In this document: one piece after another, positions 1-11,002 of the stretch
Layout: each line of letters starts with the position of its first letter
Position numbering within the stretch: position 1 is the stretch's first letter
Source: Pseudobutyrivibrio sp. 49
Lineage (GTDB): Bacteria; Bacillota; Clostridia; Lachnospirales; Lachnospiraceae
NCBI RefSeq assembly: GCF_900100545.1
Contig: NZ_FNDP01000003.1
Coordinates: forward strand, 124,001 to 188,000
Direction of reading: 5' to 3'
DNA length: 64,000 nt
Position numbers and translations under genes: made by a program
The notes under the pieces: generated by a model
Databases searched by the model: none
What the model was told of the DNA's origin: nothing
What the model saw: only the letters and a program-made list of their open reading frames with translations

Positions 1-1
1 T

Positions 2-2138
<2,137 letters not shown>

Positions 2139-2148
2139 GAGGTGGCTT

Positions 2149-2550
2149 ATGGCAGATAACACCTTTAAAGTATCAATCATTACGCCTGAGCGGACCTTTT
2201 ATGAAGGGGAGGCTACAATGGTTGAATTTAATACAGTCGAGGGACAGATTGGTGTGCTTCCAAAGCACATTCCTTTGACTACTGTTATTGCGCCGGGCAT
2301 TTGTACAATCCATGAGGCAGAGTCTGAGAAGAAGGCCGCAGTGCACGCAGGTCTTGCTGAGGTCCTGCCTGATAAGGTAACTTTACTTGCTGAAATAGCT
2401 GAGTGGCCAGAAGAGATTGACTTAGAGAGAGCCCGCAGCGCAGAAGACAGAGCTAGAGAGCGCTTGGCAAACAAGGACGACGGAATAGATGTGCTGAGAG
2501 CTGAGATAGCATTAAAGAAGGCTTTGGTACGCCAGGACTTAAAAGCCTAA
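2149..2550 (+). CDS. atpC: ATP synthase F1 epsilon subunit
   Basis: A 133-residue epsilon subunit with the N-terminal beta-sandwich (FKVSIITPERTFYEGEATMVEFNTVEGQIGVLPKHIPLTT, shown by its VEG-IGVLPKH core) and a two-helix C-terminal domain rich in Glu/Arg (DLERARSAEDRARERL). It couples the rotor to the c-ring and can inhibit ATP hydrolysis. The start ATG lies 7 nt after an AGGAGG that directly follows the atpD stop, giving tight coupling. It is the last recognised subunit gene of the operon. Confidence 0.95.
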   Translation: MADNTFKVSIITPERTFYEGEATMVEFNTVEGQIGVLPKHIPLTTVIAPGICTIHEAESEKKAAVHAGLAEVLPDKVTLLAEIAEWPEEIDLERARSAEDRARERLANKDDGIDVLRAEIALKKALVRQDLKA

Positions 2551-2587
2551 TCGAGATATTACATGTAATAAGGGGAGGTAGGACACC

Positions 2588-2818
2588 ATGTTAGATGCTG
2601 ATACAAGGCGAGATATTGAATCTCTAAAAAGAGAGTTAAAGATCTTTGAAGATGAAGAGGCTCAATTATTAAAGGAACTTGATGTTTGTCGGGCACGAAA
2701 AGCAGACATAAAGGATAAACTCAGGAAACTAAGCGATGACGATAAGTACCAGTCTGACATGCTGGCTATGGTCTATCAGCAGAGGCATGGAAAGCCTGCA
2801 GCCAAACCGGAAGAATAA
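2588..2818 (+). CDS. Small coiled-coil protein at the end of the ATP synthase operon
   Basis: A 76-residue, highly charged protein without membrane segments. Residues 5-50 look like one long heptad-type helix (ESLKRELKIFEDEEAQLL and onward), and the tail is KPAAKPEE. A strong GGGGAGGT site precedes the ATG. I do not recognise a family. Its position between atpC and the operon terminator suggests cotranscription with atp genes, but it is not a known F1Fo subunit. A structural or regulatory role would be inference only. Confidence 0.75.
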   Translation: MLDADTRRDIESLKRELKIFEDEEAQLLKELDVCRARKADIKDKLRKLSDDDKYQSDMLAMVYQQRHGKPAAKPEE

Positions 2819-2834
2819 TTATTCTAAATGAATG

Positions 2835-2862
2835 TGGCGCCGCATTTCGCGGCGCCATTTTT
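2835..2862 (+). terminator. Intrinsic terminator of the atp operon
   Basis: A perfect 9-bp GC-rich stem (TGGCGCCGC with GCGGCGCCA) with a 5-nt loop ATTTC is followed by TTTTT. It lies 17 nt after the stop of the small coiled-coil gene and should end the atp transcript. Confidence 0.92.
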
Positions 2863-2929
2863 GACTTTTTGTGGCAAAACAGATAAAATAGTTAAAAGTT
2901 TTTAATTATTATAATGGAGGATAATGTAT

Positions 2930-3822
2930 ATGGAAAAGAAATCAGGCAAGGTTAAGGCGATACTGTTTTCGATACTTGTAATGATTGTTTTTTTGTAGTT
3001 TTAACTATCGGGCAGTATATAGTTTTATTTCCAGAAATGATGAAGGCAGTTACAGAGGAAGGTATGACTAATACAACAGATATACTTACTTTGCTGACAG
3101 AAAAAGAAGGTCTGATGGCAAATGCACAGTTTGTTGGAGAGATAGTAGTTATTGCTGTTATGGCAATCTGGTATTACTTTGGAATTGTAAAAAAGGAAAA
3201 GCTTGAGGGTACTTATGAGCCTGTAAGCAAGAAATTTGAAAATAAGTATAACCTCTTATTTGTTGCAATATTGATTCTTACTGGTTCCTTTGCATTATTT
3301 ACTACATATACACTTGTAAATTTGGCAATCCCTGAGGTGGTTGAAGAATTTACACAGGTAATGGGTGGACTTACAGATAACGCATTGGGGCTTATCGCTA
3401 TAATCGTAGGTGCACCATTATCTGAAGAGATGGCAGTACGAGGAATTATCATGAAAAGAACCAAGAAGTCTTATGGACTTATTGGATGCATGATAATTAG
3501 TGGAATATGCTTTGGAATAATGCATGCAAACATCGTTCAGGGAATATATGCTATTCCACTTGGAATGGTATATGGTTATATAGCATATAAGTTTAACTCT
3601 ATAATTCCAACAATCATAGGACATGCATTCCACAATGGATTGGGCGGATATATCTTAGAGGTTGTTGGTGGTCCTGGAGCTGTAATAGGACTTGTGCTTT
3701 GCTTGATAGCGCTTTACTTTGTATCAAAGAAGGTTGATATTCCTGAATCAAAGACAGAGGAAGTATTAAGTTCTGTAGAAGAGAATCGTGAAGCAACTGA
3801 AGAAATGTTTGTAGAAGAATAG
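2930..3822 (+). CDS. CPBP-family intramembrane metalloprotease, frameshifted in a T7 run
   Basis: The natural start is the ATG at 2930, 9 nt after TGGAGG, but its frame stops at 2996. The main open frame (first ATG 3037, 261 residues) continues the same protein after a -1 shift at the T7 run 2988-2994. One extra T would restore a first membrane helix (AILFSILVMIVFFVVLTIG). The rest has the CPBP (Abi) motifs: SEEMAVRG, then FGIMHANIVQG and IIGHAFHNGLGG, giving the Glu-Glu and His zinc-ligand set, with about seven hydrophobic segments. Family members act in prenyl-protein-like processing or bacteriocin immunity; the substrate here is unknown. The shift may be a sequencing error, a real mutation or phase variation. 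Confidence 0.8.
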
Positions 3823-3840
3823 AAAGCTTCAAAAACTAAA

Positions 3841-3866
3841 GGCACCGGTTAATTCCGGTGCCTTTT
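3841..3866. terminator. Bidirectional intrinsic terminator between convergent genes
   Basis: An 8-bp stem GGCACCGG / CCGGTGCC with loop TTAATT is followed by TTTT on the + strand and preceded by AAAACTAAA, which gives a U-rich tail on the - strand. It serves the CPBP gene on + and the GreA-like gene on -. Confidence 0.88.
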
Positions 3867-3878
3867 AAAATGTCGATA

Positions 3879-4382
3879 TTAATAGCGCTTTATCTGATCG
3901 TCCTCATCGGTAGTAGAATTATCAATTTTACGTATTTCTACTTCATAAGAGTAATCGTCATTTACTTTTACCATGGCTCTGTCACCTACGTGCTTTCCAC
4001 GGATGGCAGCACCTAGAGGTGATTCAATAGAAATAAGTCCCTTAAGGGAATTACCTCGGATTGATGTAACAAGCTTGTAGGTTTCCTCACAGTCATCCTC
4101 TGGGATATAGATAGTAACAGTGTTGTTAATGCCAACTTCATCATCAGCACTACTATCATCAACAACCTCGGCAAATTTAAGCATCTTCTCTAAGTAGCGA
4201 ATACGGCTGTCATTCATATTTTTAGCACGCTTCGCCTCATGATATTCAAAGTTCTCAGAAAGATCGCCCTGTGCACGGGTCTCCTTTACTTCCTCTAAAA
4301 GCTTTGGACGGATAACAAGCTTTCGCTCGTCAATCTCAGCCTGGATTTTATCAATATCCCCCTGGGTAAGTCTTTCGCCCAT
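3879..4382 (-). CDS. GreA/GreB-family transcription elongation factor, second paralogue
   Basis: A 167-residue GreA-like factor. The N-terminal coiled coil (MGERLTQGDIDKIQAEIDER to about residue 75) holds the acidic tip region QGDLSENFEYHEAK, and the C-terminal FKBP-like domain has NSLKGLISIESPLGAAIRGKHVGD. Gre factors insert the coiled coil into the RNA polymerase secondary channel and trigger cleavage of backtracked RNA. The start (MGERL) was chosen because GGAGG lies 7 nt upstream; a longer frame adds MMNGGNT without a better site. A canonical greA is at 52.6 kb, so this is a divergent second copy. It ends in an unusual acidic tail (NSTTDEDDQIKRY). Confidence 0.9.
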   Translation of the reverse strand: MGERLTQGDIDKIQAEIDERKLVIRPKLLEEVKETRAQGDLSENFEYHEAKRAKNMNDSRIRYLEKMLKFAEVVDDSSADDEVGINNTVTIYIPEDDCEETYKLVTSIRGNSLKGLISIESPLGAAIRGKHVGDRAMVKVNDDYSYEVEIRKIDNSTTDEDDQIKRY

Positions 4383-4412
4383 AGTATTTCCTCCATTCAT
4401 CAAGATAATTTA

Positions 4413-4441
4413 ATAATAAATAAATAAAAGTTTAAATGCAA
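4413..4441 (-). promoter_or_regulatory. Probable sigma-A promoter of the GreA-like gene
   Basis: On the - strand it reads TTGCAT, 17-nt spacer, TATTAT, ending about 31 nt upstream of the start codon. The match to TTGACA/TATAAT is good with ideal spacing, but the region is very AT-rich. Confidence 0.5.
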
Positions 4442-4529
4442 ATCTAAAGAATCATTAAATGTGTAGTATAATATTGTATAAAAAAGAATGCATATCTATA
4501 ATTTATAGAAAACGAATCAGGAAATTACA

Positions 4530-5561
4530 ATGAATAAAAACGTGGTGAAAAAATTGTTTTGGATGTGCTTCACCCTTGGTTTATCAGTGCTGACGGTATG
4601 GGCCCTGTTAAAGCAAAACGAAAGCATGTCCTTTGCACAATTAATGGAATTGATATTGGGCGCTGACAAAAAATGGATGATAGCAGCGATTATCTCTGCA
4701 TTCAGTTATGTAATTTTTGAAGCAATAGCCCTTTGCTCGATATTAAATTCTATATCTCATGAAAGAAGCTTTAAAAGAGGATTGTTGTACAGTACCTCAG
4801 ATGTATATTTTTCTGCAATCACGCCATCTGCAACTGGTGGCCAGCCTGCCAGTGCATTTTTTATGATTAGAGATGGCATACCAGGAGGAGTTACATCAGC
4901 GGCACTTGTACTAAATCTTATGATGTATAATGCTGCAATAGTGTTCTTAGGAATAATAGCAATAGTGATTTCACCAAGAGCATTTTTTGCTTTTAAATTA
5001 TCTTCAAAAATCTTTATTGGATTGGGTTTTGTTGGATTAAGTATTTTATCTTTGATATTCTTGTCTATGCTTAGAGGTGGAGAAAGGATATTTAGGGTAA
5101 TTAGAAGATTTCTTCATTTCCTACATTCTAAAAAGGTATTTCACCGACTGGAGCCAAAGCTGGAAAAGCTTGAAAAAATAGAAAAAGATTATGAAAACTG
5201 CTCAGTAATGATAGCTGGAAAAAGAGGAATTATGATAAAGGCATTTTTCTGGAACGTTATTCAAAGAGCATCTCAGATTATTGTTCCAGCTCTTGTATTT
5301 ATTGCTACAGGAGGAGATGCTAAACTGTCGCCAGTACTGTTTGCTAAGCAATGCCTGATTACTATCGGATATAATTATGTTCCGATTCCAGGGGCACTTG
5401 GCATTGCAGATTATTTGATGATTGATGGATTTTCTAGTATCATGTCAAAGGACATGGCCTTTAATCTTGATATGATTAGCCGTGGACTTACATTTTATAT
5501 TTGCGTCACCTTGAGTGGTGTAATTACTTTAATAGGATATTTGAAAGGAAGAAATAAATAA
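4530..5561 (+). CDS. UPF0104 / LPG-synthase-TM-like integral membrane protein
   Basis: A 343-residue polytopic membrane protein with about seven hydrophobic segments. Conserved family features include SATGGQPASAFFMIRDG near residues 97-115 and the C-terminal YNYVPIPGALGIADY, both typical of the lysylphosphatidylglycerol synthase transmembrane / YbhN family (PF03706). It lacks the soluble aminoacyl-transferase domain of MprF. The stop codon overlaps the pssA start by one base, so it is translationally coupled to phosphatidylethanolamine synthesis. A lipid-translocation role is plausible from context but not shown. Confidence 0.8.
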   Translation: MNKNVVKKLFWMCFTLGLSVLTVWALLKQNESMSFAQLMELILGADKKWMIAAIISAFSYVIFEAIALCSILNSISHERSFKRGLLYSTSDVYFSAITPSATGGQPASAFFMIRDGIPGGVTSAALVLNLMMYNAAIVFLGIIAIVISPRAFFAFKLSSKIFIGLGFVGLSILSLIFLSMLRGGERIFRVIRRFLHFLHSKKVFHRLEPKLEKLEKIEKDYENCSVMIAGKRGIMIKAFFWNVIQRASQIIVPALVFIATGGDAKLSPVLFAKQCLITIGYNYVPIPGALGIADYLMIDGFSSIMSKDMAFNLDMISRGLTFYICVTLSGVITLIGYLKGRNK

Positions 5562-6253
5562 TGATAGGCGTTTACGATTATACTGTTATTTTGACATATT
5601 TATCGACCATATCAGGAGTAGTAGGAATCATTGTTACTATGACAGGTATTGGACATCCTTATTGTGGAACATTATTTTTGATGCTCTCAGGATTACTGGA
5701 TGGTTTTGATGGAAAGGTTGCCCGTACAAAAAAGGACAGAACAGAGATGGAGAAGGAATTTGGTATTCAGATTGATTCTCTTTCAGATTTGATTTGCTTT
5801 GGTGTGCTTCCAGCTTCTATCGGTGTGGCGCAGCTTAGAGTTAGTGGTATTCTTACAGATTTGGGAAGAAATGCTGAAAGACCAGAACATTATTCATTGG
5901 TTCTTCTTTTAATATCAATTGCAGCCTTTTACGTACTTGCAGCTCTTATTCGTTTGGCATATTTCAATGCTACAACAGATGAGCGTGCTGAAGAGGCCAA
6001 GATTAAAGGTAAAGCATATTTCACAGGCCTTCCTGTTACAACAGCAGCTTTAATTTTCCCTCTTACACTTGTTATTCACTGGTTTACAAGAGCAGATTTA
6101 ACAATCTTCTATTTCTGGCTTATGTTTATCGTGGCCATCTTGTTTGTAGGTAACTTCAAGGTTCCAAAGCCTAATAAGAGACAGTTTGCAGTTATAATAG
6201 TTATTGGATTTATAGAACTTATTGGAACATTATTAATTTTATTTTACGAGTAA
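5561..6253 (+). CDS. pssA: CDP-diacylglycerol--serine O-phosphatidyltransferase
   Basis: An integral membrane CDP-alcohol phosphatidyltransferase of 230 residues that makes phosphatidylserine from CDP-diacylglycerol and L-serine. The family motif is visible as DGKVAR, a spacer, then GIQIDSLSD; the catalytic Asp pair and the DG...AR...G...D...D order are kept. The segment between AR and G is 12 residues (TKKDRTEMEKEF), longer than the usual 8. About six membrane helices follow. It sits between the UPF0104 gene (1-nt overlap) and psd (3-nt gap), giving a compact PE operon. Confidence 0.92.
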   Translation: MIGVYDYTVILTYLSTISGVVGIIVTMTGIGHPYCGTLFLMLSGLLDGFDGKVARTKKDRTEMEKEFGIQIDSLSDLICFGVLPASIGVAQLRVSGILTDLGRNAERPEHYSLVLLLISIAAFYVLAALIRLAYFNATTDERAEEAKIKGKAYFTGLPVTTAALIFPLTLVIHWFTRADLTIFYFWLMFIVAILFVGNFKVPKPNKRQFAVIIVIGFIELIGTLLILFYE

Positions 6254-6256
6254 AAT

Positions 6257-7069
6257 ATGAGTGGATTAAATTTTTTATATAATACAAAGTTGGGGCGAAT
6301 AATACTTCGCCCTTTATTATTAAAACCAGTATCTGATTTTTCGGGATGGCTTTTGGATTCAAAGGTTTCTAAGTGCATAATTAAGGGCTTTGCAAAATCA
6401 AACGAAATCCAGCTTGAGGATTATATACTGGACGATATCAATTGCTTTAATGACTTCTTTTGTCGAAGAATAAAGCCAGAGCAGAGACCTCTCGATATGG
6501 ATGAGAAGCATCTGATGGCGCCATGTGACGGATTATTAAAGGTATATCCTATATCAGATGACTTGGTTTTACCTGTTAAGCAGAGCAAATTTACAATTTC
6601 TGATTTATTAAGAGATAAAGAGCTTGCTAAAGAATATAATGGAGGATATTGTCTGGTCTACAGACTCTGTGTAAATCATTATCACAGATATGCATACTTT
6701 GAATCAGGAGAGAAATCTGCCGATGTGATAATCCCAGGCCTTTATCACACGGTACAGCCGATAGCCCTAGAAGCAGGGCCAGTTTTTGTAGAAAATAGCC
6801 GCCAGTACACAGTATTAAGCACCAAAAATTTCGGGAAATGTGTACAAATGGAAGTAGGGGCTATGTTAGTTGGTAGAATAGTCAACAACCAACCCGAGGC
6901 AGGCGATGTTACCCGTGGAGAAGAAAAAGGCCACTTTGAATATGGTGGTTCTACCATTATCGTGTTAATTCCACCTAAAAAGGTAAATATATATCGAGAA
7001 ATATTATTTGCTTCTGAAAATGGCGAGGAGACCCCTGTGGTTATGGGGCAGGATATAGGAGAAATATAG
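6257..7069 (+). CDS. psd: Phosphatidylserine decarboxylase proenzyme
   Basis: A 270-residue decarboxylase that converts phosphatidylserine to phosphatidylethanolamine. The self-cleavage site is GGST (FEYGGSTIIVLI) near residue 233; the Ser becomes the pyruvoyl group. The catalytic His region LCVNHYHRYAYF, the conserved PCDG segment (MAPCDGLL) and MEVGAMLVGRI are all present. The Gly-Gly-Ser form differs from the LGST of enterobacteria and is common in the clostridial type. It directly follows pssA, so the two steps of PE synthesis are encoded together. Confidence 0.92.
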   Translation: MSGLNFLYNTKLGRIILRPLLLKPVSDFSGWLLDSKVSKCIIKGFAKSNEIQLEDYILDDINCFNDFFCRRIKPEQRPLDMDEKHLMAPCDGLLKVYPISDDLVLPVKQSKFTISDLLRDKELAKEYNGGYCLVYRLCVNHYHRYAYFESGEKSADVIIPGLYHTVQPIALEAGPVFVENSRQYTVLSTKNFGKCVQMEVGAMLVGRIVNNQPEAGDVTRGEEKGHFEYGGSTIIVLIPPKKVNIYREILFASENGEETPVVMGQDIGEI

Positions 7070-7132
7070 AATTTACCTATCGAAAATGCTATAGTAATTA
7101 AAGGGTATTATGTAGAAAATGGGGTTAATAGC

Positions 7133-8395
7133 ATGGTTAAAGAAAAGCTTAGTCAGTTAGAAGAAACAGTACTCGAAAAAATCGACGGTCTGGATGTCAG
7201 GGAGAAGCTCTTCGAGCGTAGTTTTAATCACTCGGATATAGAGCGTAATCGCTTTATGCTTAAGGGAGCGTTGGCGTCAGAGGGCTATGACTGGTGGTGG
7301 CACAGCTTTACAGGTCATAATAAAAAGACTGGAGAAGAAAAAGCTTTCTTTATCGAGTTTTTTACAATCAATCCTGAGTTCGGAGGAGATGAGCCAGTAT
7401 TTGGTCAGCTGTCAGCTAATAAGAAAAACGGCGTTAAGCCTTCTTATGTTATGATTAAAGCAGGCTGCTGGGGCGAAGATGCCCGACAGCTTCACAGATT
7501 TTTTGGTTGGAAGCAGGTCAGCATCAAGGAGGATGCTCCTTTCCAAATCAGTGCAGATAATTGTTTCCTTTCAGAAAGCCGTACCCTTGGTATGGTGGAG
7601 GTTTCGACAGAGGATGCAGCAGCTCATCCAGAGTGGATGTGTGATGCAGGAAAGATGGTTTGGGACCTCAACATAGAAAAGAATCTGGCCTTTAATGTAG
7701 GCTATGGTGCAAGCTGGGCTTCAAGAGAGCTGGATGCTTTCGAGATGTTCTGGCACGCAGAGGGCATGAAGACCTTCTACAATGGTTCAGTTATCTTAGA
7801 TGGCGAGGAATATATAGTAGATAAGGATTCCTGCTACGGATATGCTGATAAGAACTGGGGCAAGGATTATACTTCCCCATGGGTGTGGCTTGCCAGCTCA
7901 CATCTTAAGAGTAAGATATCAGGCCAGTGGCTAGAAAACACAGCTTTTGATATTGGTGGAGGCCGTCCAAAAATTAGAACCGGACAAACCTTTGATAATG
8001 TTATCCTAGGTGCCATGTGGTATGAAGGAGAGCCTTATGAGTTCAATTTCTCTAGATTCTGGACTCTTACCAAGACAAAGTTTTATTGCCATGAGGGAGA
8101 TGAAGAAATTACCTGGCAGGTTGAGCAGGAGACACCTCTGGCAAAGATAATAGCGGAGATTTCATGTCAGAAAAAGGACATGTTGCTCATAAATTATGAA
8201 GCGCCTAGCGGCGAAAAGCTTCACAATCACCTCTGGAACGGAGGTAATGGAAAGGGCGAGATAAAGCTCTATAAAAAAATATTAAAGACCAACGCTAATG
8301 ACTCAGAGAAAAAGGCTGAGTTTAAATGGGAATTGGTTGATGATATGGAAGCGTACAACATCGGATGTGAGTACGGTGAGTACGACAAGAAATAA
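7133..8395 (+). CDS. Tocopherol-cyclase-like protein
   Basis: A soluble-looking protein of 420 residues. Two features recall the tocopherol cyclase-like family (PF14249): an N-terminal EGYDWWWHSF segment and the central YGYADKNWGKDY-SPWVW block. It is rich in Trp and Tyr and looks all-beta, with no signal peptide. Tocopherol is not expected in an anaerobic Firmicute, so the substrate is unknown; a lipid or isoprenoid substrate would fit its place downstream of the PE genes, but this is inference. The ribosome site (GGGG at 7120-7123) is weak. Alternatives are another lipocalin-like or calycin-like fold. Confidence 0.6.
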   Translation: MVKEKLSQLEETVLEKIDGLDVREKLFERSFNHSDIERNRFMLKGALASEGYDWWWHSFTGHNKKTGEEKAFFIEFFTINPEFGGDEPVFGQLSANKKNGVKPSYVMIKAGCWGEDARQLHRFFGWKQVSIKEDAPFQISADNCFLSESRTLGMVEVSTEDAAAHPEWMCDAGKMVWDLNIEKNLAFNVGYGASWASRELDAFEMFWHAEGMKTFYNGSVILDGEEYIVDKDSCYGYADKNWGKDYTSPWVWLASSHLKSKISGQWLENTAFDIGGGRPKIRTGQTFDNVILGAMWYEGEPYEFNFSRFWTLTKTKFYCHEGDEEITWQVEQETPLAKIIAEISCQKKDMLLINYEAPSGEKLHNHLWNGGNGKGEIKLYKKILKTNANDSEKKAEFKWELVDDMEAYNIGCEYGEYDKK

Positions 8396-8418
8396 AGAAT
8401 AGTTAGGAGATTTTTAAA

Positions 8419-9855
8419 ATGGCAGTATTAAGCAATTGCAAGCCAGAGAGAGTATTTCATTATTTCGAGGAGATTTGTAACATCCCTCACCCAAGTTATC
8501 ACGAGGAAAAGATTAGTGCATACCTTGTAAACTTTGCAAAAGAGCACAATCTTGAATATTACACAGACGACCTTTACAACGTAATCATGATTAAGGAAGC
8601 ATCTGAGGGTATGGAGAACGTTGCTCCAATCATCCTTCAGGGACACATGGACATGGTTGCAGAGCAGGATCCTGATTGCACGAAGGACATGCTTACAGAG
8701 GGTCTTGATCTTGAGGTTGTTGATGGCTATGTTACAGCAAAGGGTACAACACTTGGTGGAGACGATGGTATCGCTGTTGCTATGTCACTTGCTCTTTTAG
8801 AGGATGAGACACTTAAGCACCCACGTCTTGAGGTTATTATCACAGTTTCTGAGGAAGTTGGTATGGAAGGTGCAGCAGGCATCGATGTATCAATGATTCA
8901 GGGACGTAAGCTTCTTAATCTCGACTCAGAGGAGGAAGGACATTTCCTTTGTGGTTGTGCTGGCGGATGTAGAATGGAACTTGAGTATCCAGCAAAGAAG
9001 GAACAGGCTAATGGCACAATTGTTTCTGTAGAGGTTAACGATTGCAAGGGTGGCCATTCTGGTACAGAAATCAACAAGGGCCGCGCAAATGCATCATATA
9101 TGGTAAATAGAATTCTTGCAGAAGCACTTGAGGTTTCAGAGCTTAATCTTGTTGAATTTATCGGTGGAACAAAGGATAATGCAATCCCACGTGCTACATC
9201 AGCAAAGGTTATTGCTTCAGCTGATGCAGTTAAGGCTATGGAGACTGAGGCAGCAGCTATTAAGAACGAGTATGCTGTTACAGATCCAGATATGAAGATT
9301 AATATTAAGACTGAAGGCGAAGCATCTGTAGAGGCAGTAAATGCTACAGATACAAAGAGAATGATTCAGCTTCTTTCATGCATGCCAGACGGTGTACAGG
9401 CTATGAGCCATGATATTGAGGGTCTCGTTGAGACATCACTCAACCTTGGTATCCTTAAGCTCACAGATGATGGACTTAACTTCTCATGTGCACTTAGAAG
9501 CTCAGTAGACAGCGCTAAGGCTGCACTTATGAGAAAGGTTTCTATGGTAGGAAATGCCTTTGGTTGCAAGATTTCTACTCACGGTGAGTACCCAGCTTGG
9601 GAGTACAAGAGAGAGTCAAGCTTCAGAGATGAGCTTGTTGCACTTTACGAGGAGATGACAGGTGATAAGGCATTAGTAGAGACTCTTCACGCAGGTGTTG
9701 AGTGTGGTCTTCTTGCTTCAAAGCTTCCAGGACTTGATGCAGTTTCAATTGGACCAGAGATGCATGATATTCATACTCCAAAGGAGCGTCTTGACATTGC
9801 TTCTACAGAGAGAATTTACAACTACGTAAGAAGAGTTATAGAGACAAGTAAGTAA
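8419..9855 (+). CDS. pepD: Aminoacyl-histidine dipeptidase (peptidase D type, M20 family)
   Basis: A cytosolic zinc dipeptidase of 478 residues that cleaves Xaa-His and other unblocked dipeptides. The M20 metal ligands are visible: GHMDMV, TTLGGDDGIAVAM, the catalytic EE of VSEEVGMEGA, LDSEEEG, and the C-terminal His of IGPEMHDIHTPKERL. The insert domain that gives dimerisation lies around residues 190-390. An AGGAG site lies 9 nt before the ATG. It sits alone between the cyclase-like gene and phosphofructokinase, all on the same strand, so it is likely cotranscribed at least in part. Confidence 0.93.
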   Translation: MAVLSNCKPERVFHYFEEICNIPHPSYHEEKISAYLVNFAKEHNLEYYTDDLYNVIMIKEASEGMENVAPIILQGHMDMVAEQDPDCTKDMLTEGLDLEVVDGYVTAKGTTLGGDDGIAVAMSLALLEDETLKHPRLEVIITVSEEVGMEGAAGIDVSMIQGRKLLNLDSEEEGHFLCGCAGGCRMELEYPAKKEQANGTIVSVEVNDCKGGHSGTEINKGRANASYMVNRILAEALEVSELNLVEFIGGTKDNAIPRATSAKVIASADAVKAMETEAAAIKNEYAVTDPDMKINIKTEGEASVEAVNATDTKRMIQLLSCMPDGVQAMSHDIEGLVETSLNLGILKLTDDGLNFSCALRSSVDSAKAALMRKVSMVGNAFGCKISTHGEYPAWEYKRESSFRDELVALYEEMTGDKALVETLHAGVECGLLASKLPGLDAVSIGPEMHDIHTPKERLDIASTERIYNYVRRVIETSK

Positions 9856-9903
9856 TAGAAATTAAACTATAAGGGTTTTTCTTTAGGGAAGGAGAAGATT
9901 TCT

Positions 9904-10977
9904 ATGATGAGAATCGGATTGCTTACAAGTGGTGGAGATTGTCAGGCGCTTAATGCTGCAATGCGTGGCGTTGTTAAGGGTTTGGCTGCAAACGTAAAGG
10001 ACTTGGAGGTATACGGCTACTTCAATGGTTATAAGGGTCTTATCTATGGAGATTACAGACTTCTTACCAGTCAGGATTTTTCTGGAATCCTTACACGAGG
10101 TGGTACAATCCTGGGCTCCAGCCGTCAACCTTTCAAGCTTATGCGTGAGCCAGACGAGAATGGACTTGATAAGGTAGAGGCTATGAAGTCCAACTACTAT
10201 AAGCTTAATCTAAACTGCCTTGTTATCCTTGGTGGTAACGGTACTCAAAAGACTGCAAATCTTCTTCGAGAGGAAGGCCTTAACATAATTCATCTTCCAA
10301 AGACTATCGACAATGATATCTATGGAACAGATTTGACCTTTGGTTTCCAAAGTGCCATTGATATTGCTTGTAACACTATTGATTGTATTCACACTACTGC
10401 TTCATCACATAGTCGTGTATTTATAGTAGAGGTTATGGGGCACAAGGTAGGATGGCTTACGCTTTATGCTGGCGTGGCATCAGGTGCTGATATTATCCTT
10501 CTTCCAGAGATTCCATACGATATAAAGAAGGTTGTTAAAGCTATCAATAAGCGTGCCGAGGAAGGCAAGGGCTTTACAATCCTTGCAGTAGCTGAGGGTG
10601 CTATTTCAAAGGAAGATGCAAAGCTTTCAAAGAAGGAATACAAGAAAAAGCTCGAAGAATCAAAGTATCCTTCAGTATCCTATGAGATCGCAGATAGAAT
10701 CCAGAAGGAGACCGGCATAGAAGTTCGAGTTACTGTTCCTGGTCATATGCAGCGAGGAGGTAGCCCAGACCCATTTGATAGAGTTCTTTGTACTCGTCTT
10801 GGTTCGGCAGCAGCTCAGGCTATTATGGATGGAGATTTTGGAAATATGATTGCCATGGTAAATGGCAAAACAAAGCGAATTCCGCTTGAAGATGTAGCTG
10901 GCAAGTTGAAGACGGTAGAGCCTGATTGTCAGATGATAGAAGAGGCTAAGCGAATAGGTATTAGCTTCGGTGATTAA
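9904..10977 (+). CDS. pfkA: 6-phosphofructokinase
   Basis: A glycolytic phosphofructokinase of 357 residues. The motifs are GLLTSGGDCQALNAAMRG (nucleotide loop), ILGGNGTQKTANLL, PKTIDNDIYGTDLTFGF (catalytic Asp) and IVEVMGHKVGWLTLYAG. The Gly after GGN corresponds to Gly104 of E. coli, which favours ATP over pyrophosphate as donor. The preceding residue is Asn where E. coli has Asp103, and the Lys in PKTIDND replaces Gly124, a mix usually seen in the clade between ATP and PPi enzymes. AAGGAG lies 10 nt upstream of the start. Donor preference should be treated as probable only. Confidence 0.9.
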   Translation: MMRIGLLTSGGDCQALNAAMRGVVKGLAANVKDLEVYGYFNGYKGLIYGDYRLLTSQDFSGILTRGGTILGSSRQPFKLMREPDENGLDKVEAMKSNYYKLNLNCLVILGGNGTQKTANLLREEGLNIIHLPKTIDNDIYGTDLTFGFQSAIDIACNTIDCIHTTASSHSRVFIVEVMGHKVGWLTLYAGVASGADIILLPEIPYDIKKVVKAINKRAEEGKGFTILAVAEGAISKEDAKLSKKEYKKKLEESKYPSVSYEIADRIQKETGIEVRVTVPGHMQRGGSPDPFDRVLCTRLGSAAAQAIMDGDFGNMIAMVNGKTKRIPLEDVAGKLKTVEPDCQMIEEAKRIGISFGD

Positions 10978-11002
10978 GATAAAATAAGGGTAGGTAATTG
11001 TT

